NCBI GenBank assembly: GCA_012295275.1
Contig: CM022676.1
Coordinates: 4,361,543-4,398,680 of the forward strand
DNA: 37,138 bases
Source of the DNA: Chrysomallon squamiferum
Taxonomy: Eukaryota; Mollusca; Gastropoda; Neomphalida; Peltospiridae
Direction of reading: 5' to 3'
Shown: positions 32,281-37,138 of the stretch, in pieces
How positions within the stretch are numbered: position 1 is the stretch's first letter
How the letters are laid out: every line of letters starts with the position of its first letter
The notes under the pieces: generated by a model
Databases searched by the model: none
Seen by the model: the letters and a program-made list of their open reading frames with translations, nothing else
What the model was told of the DNA's origin: nothing
Position numbers and translations under genes: made by a program

Positions 32281-32665
32281 GTTGTTTGGCAGAATATAAG
32301 AAAAGTGCGTAATTTTTAACTTGTGTATGGTGCAATCTTACCCTAGTCACACGATAATCATTTTGAAAATGTAAACTTGTCTGTTGATTTTCTGTTCCTT
32401 ATCTGAGAAAACGTGAATGAGCCTTGGGTTGTACGTGGAAGTTAAACTGAAAATGAGTTACGTACGTGACCCGTATCGAAGATTCTCTACGTGACCTAAT
32501 ACGTTGACGGACTCCATCTATGCAAAACCTGTCTTTTTACTGCATATTCGCACGAAAACGTTTGTAATTGATTGTCTGATATTTCAGGGATACGCCTCTA
32601 ACAAATACTAAGTTATTTGTTCGTTTAATGATTTTTGTTTTTACTATAATTAGTTTCTTACTTAC

Positions 32666-32926
32666 AATATACAGTCAAAGGAAATGCTTTGTTGGCAGTT
32701 TGTTTCGTATCTGGATTTTCAGCCGTACACACATAGAGGCCTGTCTGTGATCTATTAATATCAGCCAATGACAGAATGCTTGTGTTACTTATGACGTCAT
32801 CTGCGACCTTCCATTTGTAATTACACGTGATGAAACACGTCGCCGAACAAGACACTATGACGTCGCATCCTTCCACAGCAGTCACAACAGACGAAGTATT
32901 CAGTTTGAGTGATGATCCAGGACCAT
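32666..32926 (-). CDS. Gene E exon A, C2-like Ig domain
   Basis: 261 nt, phase 1-1, acceptor TTTTTTGAG, donor GTAAGT. DGPGSSLKLNTSS, VSCSATCFITCNYKW, SLADINRSQTGLYVCTAENP and FPLTVY. Fully open and close to gene 2 exon A. EGCD replaces EGSD, adding an extra Cys. Confidence 0.84.
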
Positions 32927-33336
32927 CTCAAAAAAGCAAATTATCAACATCATCACCATCATTATCGGCAGCTTCGTCATCATTGTCTTTCCACATTTGT
33001 TTATTCTTTCTCAGAGTAGAAAGTGTGGGTTGCTAGTATTGTTACTTGCGAATATTGTCGTCGAAGTGATGGTGATGATGTAGTGTTTGAATTGTTGCTG
33101 TTGATATTACAATTACTACAAATATCATACTATTTATTTAGTTATTTATTTATTTTGCTAATATTTTTGCTGATTTATTGATTCTATTGTTTTGTCATCA
33201 TTAACAGTACATAATTTGTAGGATGATAATAATGAATAAAACTTATTTTATCTCTCACTTCCAGTTTTATTTCATTGCTTTTTTCAATATATAATAGGTA
33301 CAGTAATAATATTATTATTAAATAAGTTAATTTTAC

Positions 33337-33613
33337 CCCTCACTTCTAGTTTTATTTGATTGCTGCGGTAAAAAATAAAACCACATGTCCAAACTGTTCC
33401 ATGTTGACTGAGTTTCACTGATTTTATTGTCAGGGTGCTTATATTAACTGAACAGAAAAATCTGTAATCTTCTGGATGTTCACTAAGAAAATGACACTGA
33501 CCGTTACTTCCATGTTTCTTGATCATAAAAATGGAAAGATGCCTTGCAGTTAAAAGTAAAAGGTGATCCAACAATTGCATATCTGTCTGATGTTGTTAAC
33601 ATGTAATACGCAC
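33337..33613 (-). pseudogene. Gene E V exon, frameshifted
   Basis: Starts GAYYMLTTSDRYAIVG, FTFNC in frame 1 and reaches a stop after ETWK. The rest, with GQCHF, FFCS, LSQHGTVWTCG and NQIKLEVRG, is in a different frame. The C-strand region holding the core Trp is shortened by a net 35 bp against the 312-nt V exons. Splice sites look intact (TTTTAG; GGGGTAAAA). A copy of its 3' end lies at about 33248-33285. Confidence 0.8.
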
Positions 33614-34340
33614 CTAAAATTTAAAGTAATATTAAAAACAAAATTCAAATATTATTAAATACATTATTTATAATTACATTCTTGTTAAGTTTTTGTGTTA
33701 TTTTTATTTATTTATTTATCTATTTATTTATTTACACTTTATTCCGTAATTATGTTACATTACGTTACGTTACGTTACGCTATGTTATAGACCGTCATGT
33801 TGTTATGTTATGTTGTGTTTTGTTATTGTCTCATGTTTTAATAGAGGTATGTTTCAAAAATAGTTATGTTTACATTAGTCAACGAAACATAACTTGGACT
33901 CAGTCTAGATTTCACAGTTTGTAAATGAAATACACTCAGGCACAGAAAAATGGTTCCTCTCAAAAACAGACAGACAGCCCTTAATGTAGACACGCCATTT
34001 GACAGATAAAACTCTTTATTGGGTCATATATCCTGTACACCCCTGACTGCTTTAATGGTATGCTCCAGTCTATTGATACAAGCAACAGCGAGAGCCTAAT
34101 TATAATCTGGTAAATGTAATTAATAAGTCTACAAATAAATCTATAAATAAATCTAATTTTATATAATTTTGTTCTCCGTTCTGTGTTTAGTTTTATCGGA
34201 CCAGTCTATAATTTATTACATGTATTATTCAAGGTAAACGGCAGGTAATTAGTAAATGCACTCAACCGTGTCTTCTGTTGTTTATGCTATACTATACTTT
34301 ATGAGACGTCTGTCTTTTAGGAGGAATATAAAATACATAC
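33614..34340 (-). other. Intron 1 of gene E, least rearranged copy
   Basis: Minus-strand GTATGT...TTTTAG. It contains in order the ACGTCTCATAAAGTATAG block, GTTTACCTTGAATAATACAT, GGGGTGTACAGGATA and TAACATAACAT-like blocks that survive partially in genes 2 and 3 and are mostly missing from gene 1. Useful as the reference for the deletions at 19003 and 23814. Confidence 0.65.
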
Positions 34341-34398
34341 CTTGTACGTAATTTACACATCCCAGTAACACGAACACACAGAATGACTTACAACTCAT
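34341..34398 (-). CDS. Gene E exon 1, signal peptide
   Basis: On the minus strand encodes MSCKSFCVFVLLGCVNYVQ plus one base, donor GTATGT. Same length and phase as the other signal exons. Confidence 0.85.
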
Positions 34399-34640
34399 TT
34401 CCAGTATTTTAATGTAAAAATACTTTTCGACGCCTTTTTTTTCTACTTTATTCATTTAACGTATCAGGTTTACTTCCTGCTTCATACACAATATGAACAC
34501 AAGTGTCACTGGCTCTGCATGTTTATTAATAAACTAAATCCACTCGACTGAATCAGAAAAATACATAATGCAATATGTCACACAGCGTTGAATTTTGAAT
34601 AATTATTTCTGCTTGGAATGTTTTTTCTTCTTCTTCGTTG
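34399..34640 (-). promoter_or_regulatory. Promoter region of gene E
   Basis: Minus-strand homologue of the other upstream regions, with TTTATTAATAAACATGCAGA but the CCAAT box mutated (CCAGT). Sequence between the core and the ATG is shorter than in gene 1 and lacks the core duplication. Confidence 0.5.
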
Positions 34641-34999
34641 TCTTTATATTTTCTTTGTTTATTTTTCTTTATTTCTTTATTATTTTGATGTACGTATATA
34701 GGTATTTTTGAAGGTATTTTACCTTACGGGTGTATGTATTTCCATATTTGTATTTATTCAGAAATGTATATTGACAAGTAGTTAAGTATGTATGTATATA
34801 TCGTTGTATGCATATACGAATGTATGTGCGAATAAGTGTGTGTTACACATATATATATACACACACACATATATATATGTATATGCATGTATATAATATT
34901 TTTGAACGTAAGTGGTATATATATATATATATATATATATCTGTGTGCATGTTCGAGTATCAATATATGTTTGTATGTGTGTGTGTGTGTATACATATA
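34641..34999. repeat. TA/CA microsatellite-rich upstream region of gene E
   Basis: TA and CA runs (34850-34880, 34917-34940, 34975-34992) in the layout seen upstream of the other promoters, reversed. No exon is seen. Confidence 0.7.
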
Positions 35000-35700
35000 C
35001 AGTGGTACCTAGACTTACGAGTGCCTCAAATTACGAGGTTTCCGAGTTACCAGCAGTCGTTTGGTCGACGTTTTGCTTTGATTTGCGAGCGAAAATCCGA
35101 GTTATGAGCGAGCTTCAGATTCGCCGCCAGCAGTTCGTGCAATGAACAACACAACATCCATCCAGCATCCCGCGTCCCACTCGTCTACTTCACCTGGTTA
35201 CCTCGCCGCGGAACCGTCTCTGTCATAGGTCCTAAGAAAGTGAGTGCAAAGGACAGTGCTGAGAAGAAGAAGTGGATGATGTCCATTGAATTAAAGCATG
35301 ATATCATAAAAAAAAACATGAGCGAGGTGTGCGTGTATTCGATTTGGTTAGTCAGTACGAGCGTAGTACTTCTACGATATGTGTACCATACTGAAGCAGA
35401 AGGAGCCGATAAAGGCTGTAACTCCAGGTAAAGGCGTTAAAATAATTTGTCCGATCTCCAAAATAAATACACTTTACAAAACCAATTTATTTCTTTACAT
35501 TCTCTTTTATTTTTATTTTTTATTATTATTATTTTTTATTATTGTTTTAAAAAGTTACCAGAAATGGGGGGGTTCGGAGCATGAACGGACTAATTGTATT
35601 TCAATTAATTTCAGTTGGAAAAACTGATTTCATATCCGAGAAAATTGACTTACGAGCTCGGCCACGGAACGAATTAAACTCGTAAGTCAAGGTACCACTG
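35000..35700. mobile_element. Tigger/pogo-like non-autonomous DNA transposon remnant
   Basis: 701 bp bounded by inverted repeats beginning CAGTGGTACC, about 23 bp with one mismatch (TAGACTTACGAGT against TTGACTTACGAGT). TA precedes the left end; the right flank is CG, so the expected TA duplication is not intact. Inside, KKKWMMSIELKHDIIKK (about 35264-35314) and ICTILKQKEPIKA with TPGKGVKI (about 35380-35444) resemble the N-terminal CENP-B-like DNA-binding part of Tigger transposases, in two frames. No DDE catalytic region remains. The GC-richer content differs from its surroundings. Confidence 0.75.
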
Positions 35701-36060
35701 CGCGTGTGTGTGCGCGTGTGTGTGTGTGTTTCTGTGTGAGTGTAAGTAACGGTATTTTTTTATAATCAGAAATCTTTGTGCAAATTCTCAGGTGATAAAT
35801 TATTTGCTGCAGAGATAAAGGGCGGCCATTTTGAATTGTGGCGTTAACCTAGGCAACATAGATGTTTGTCAAGTTTTGTTTCTCATGTTCTGACATGGCT
35901 GACCCGTTTTACTCTGGTATGTTGTAACTCTACACTCTATTTAAAAACAGCCGTGAATCAAAGAAAACGCACAAAAAATATAACCTAAAACACAAATAGT
36001 CTTTCTGTCAAGTTATTGAGTAGCATACTCTTTCTATTGTGTTCGGTTCTTACTGGAATA

Positions 36061-36115
<55 letters not shown>

Positions 36116-36205
36116 TTGAGTGTGTGTGAGTGTGTTTTATTGTTGTTGTTTTGTTATTATTATTATCTTTGCTACCTTACATATTTTTATATTGTATTAC
36201 ATTAT
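35701..36205. repeat. Intergenic repeat, minus orientation, with (TG)n
   Basis: A minus-oriented GGCCGCCC-core repeat (35740-36060; GGGCGGCCATTTTGAATTG), a (GT)n run at 36062-36108 and the beginning of a TAACGT-type repeat (about 36135-36205), which is then interrupted by unmatched sequence. Confidence 0.7.
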
Positions 36206-36614
36206 ATGCTTAACAAAACGCCCAAGAACGCCTTGTTCTGTTTGTACAGATATAATAACCAAACTAGCAACACCCCCCTATAAATATCACTGGATCCGTC
36301 TCTCGGACGACTTTGTCAAGTGTAATTCAACACGATTTGAAAGCAGCTGCATAAGAAAGTGTATTTACACCGATAAATCTTTTTGTCCTACGATCGCATT
36401 TGCACCCGTGACAGAACAAAGTGAAATAGTGTACAAACTGTCGCGTATTCTTCTGTGTTTCGACAAACGACACAAGTTTTTTGTTTTTGTAGTTTTTTTC
36501 TAATGAAAAGAAACTTTGAATGAAATATGCAGCGTTAAATTCATGTGTGTTGTCAGTTATTTTATGTCAGGTGTGATCCGGATTGCTTTTCATATAAATG
36601 TGTACCAGGGGGTG
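36206..36614. other. Unmatched block interrupting the intergenic array
   Basis: From ATATGCTTAACAAAACGCCC the sequence leaves the repeat and has no counterpart elsewhere in the window. It carries an open frame to 36503 containing a Cys-rich stretch (KCNSTRFESSCIRKC), whose upstream part is only repeat translation. I do not recognise the product, and no splice sites or TIRs stand out. It ends against a GA tract. Confidence 0.4.
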
Positions 36615-36739
<125 letters not shown>

Positions 36740-36988
36740 TAATGTACATGTGTGTCTATACGTACGTTCGCATATACGTATATCTGTATGCGTGTGTACA
36801 TATATATGTATATACTCATTTTGTTAAGCATATGTATGCATGTATGTATGTATGTATCTGTTTATGCATATCTATGTATGTATATATCTATGGATGTATG
36901 TATGTATAATGTATCTGTGTATGTATACGTGTGTATATAAACGTATACTACGTTTAGTAGTTACGTAACTTCCCTTTTTTATGTCCTA

Positions 36989-37023
<35 letters not shown>

Positions 37024-37138
37024 CACACATATATATGCATATATGCATGTATATAATATTTATGAGCGTATACTGATAGGTGGTATATGTGTATATGTGT
37101 ATGTTCGGGTATCAATGTATCTGAGTGTGAGTGTGTGT
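36740..37138. repeat. TA/TG microsatellites and next intergenic repeat start
   Basis: TATG/TATA runs, an (AT)n at 36992-37018 and, at the right edge, the TATAATATTTATGAGCGTA and GGTGGTATATGTG sequence that flanks the intergenic repeats in minus orientation. No gene is seen. Confidence 0.7.

Larger units (their letters stand above)
31671..34398 (-). pseudogene. Gene E: minus-strand Ig receptor, V exon frameshifted and TM/tail lost
   Basis: Minus-strand order: signal exon 34398-34341, V exon 33613-33337 (277 nt instead of 312, so frame broken), exon A 32926-32666, exon B 31931-31671, GA tract, then the 31262 breakpoint. The V reading frame runs to FNCKASFHFYDQETWK and a stop; the second half continues in another frame. 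No TM or tail exon exists before the breakpoint. Because the signal, A and B exons are all phase 1-1, skipping V would give an open signal-A-B product without membrane anchor. I call it a pseudogene, with a secreted two-Ig variant as an alternative. Confidence 0.7.

Noticed and set aside
32012-32312. Poly-Leu/poly-Tyr frames that look like a membrane protein
   Set aside because: They come from a TTA/TTG/TTC-rich intron between exons A and B of gene E; low complexity and no homologue in the other genes.
36120-36503. 127-residue frame as a gene
   Set aside because: Its first third is microsatellite/repeat translation and the rest matches no family I recognise; kept only as an unmatched block.

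Overview
The window is animal nuclear DNA: AT-rich, intron-bearing and packed with TA/CA/GATA/GA microsatellites that interrupt every intergenic stretch. The microsatellite style (long alternating tatata/cacaca runs inside repeat units), the small clustered exons and a Tigger/pogo-like transposon remnant fit a cephalopod mollusc such as an octopus best. That assignment is inferred from sequence texture only.

The real content is a tandem, rearranged cluster of immunoglobulin-superfamily receptor genes. Nearly all exons are symmetric phase 1-1 cassettes: a 58-nt signal-peptide exon, a V-like Ig exon (V), two C2-like Ig exons (A and B), a third divergent Ig exon (C), a transmembrane exon and cytoplasmic-tail exons. 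On the + strand I read three receptor bodies. Gene 1 (4738-7283) is complete: signal, V, a shortened A exon acting as a Cys-containing hinge, TM and a tail that matches the canonical ITAM consensus, (D/E)xxYxxL-x8-YxxL. Gene 2 (19674-22558) is V-B-V-A-TM with a stop four codons after the TM, so it has no signalling tail. Gene 3 (24514-27742) is V-hinge-C-TM-tail and keeps the first ITAM tyrosine motif, but stops exactly at the +3 position of the second (YDV-stop). One array thus carries ITAM-bearing, ITAM-clipped and tailless receptors on one ectodomain scaffold, which resembles a paired-receptor system.

Layout: 1-24 is the start of a minus-strand gene leaving the window. 25-4737 is a large imperfect palindrome (two divergent promoter regions, with a 200-N gap between the arms). 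4738-7300 is gene 1. 7500-19003 holds three segmental repeats of the intergenic/promoter region. Two of them end in orphan signal exons (11657-11714, 14789-14846) whose gene bodies have been deleted; in the third the promoter and signal exon are themselves deleted. 19674-22558 is gene 2, 24514-27742 is gene 3, and 28915-31262 is a further intergenic copy ending in a promoter cut by an inversion breakpoint. 31262-34398 is a minus-strand gene E (signal, broken V, A, B, no TM). 34399-37138 is its upstream region, with a 701-bp Tigger-like element and an unmatched block.

Genes 2 and 3 have both lost their own signal exons, so gene 2 (and possibly gene 3) may depend on the orphan upstream signal exons through long introns and alternative splicing. 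All exon joins are read by eye from splice sites, phase and alignment between copies; no transcript evidence was available.
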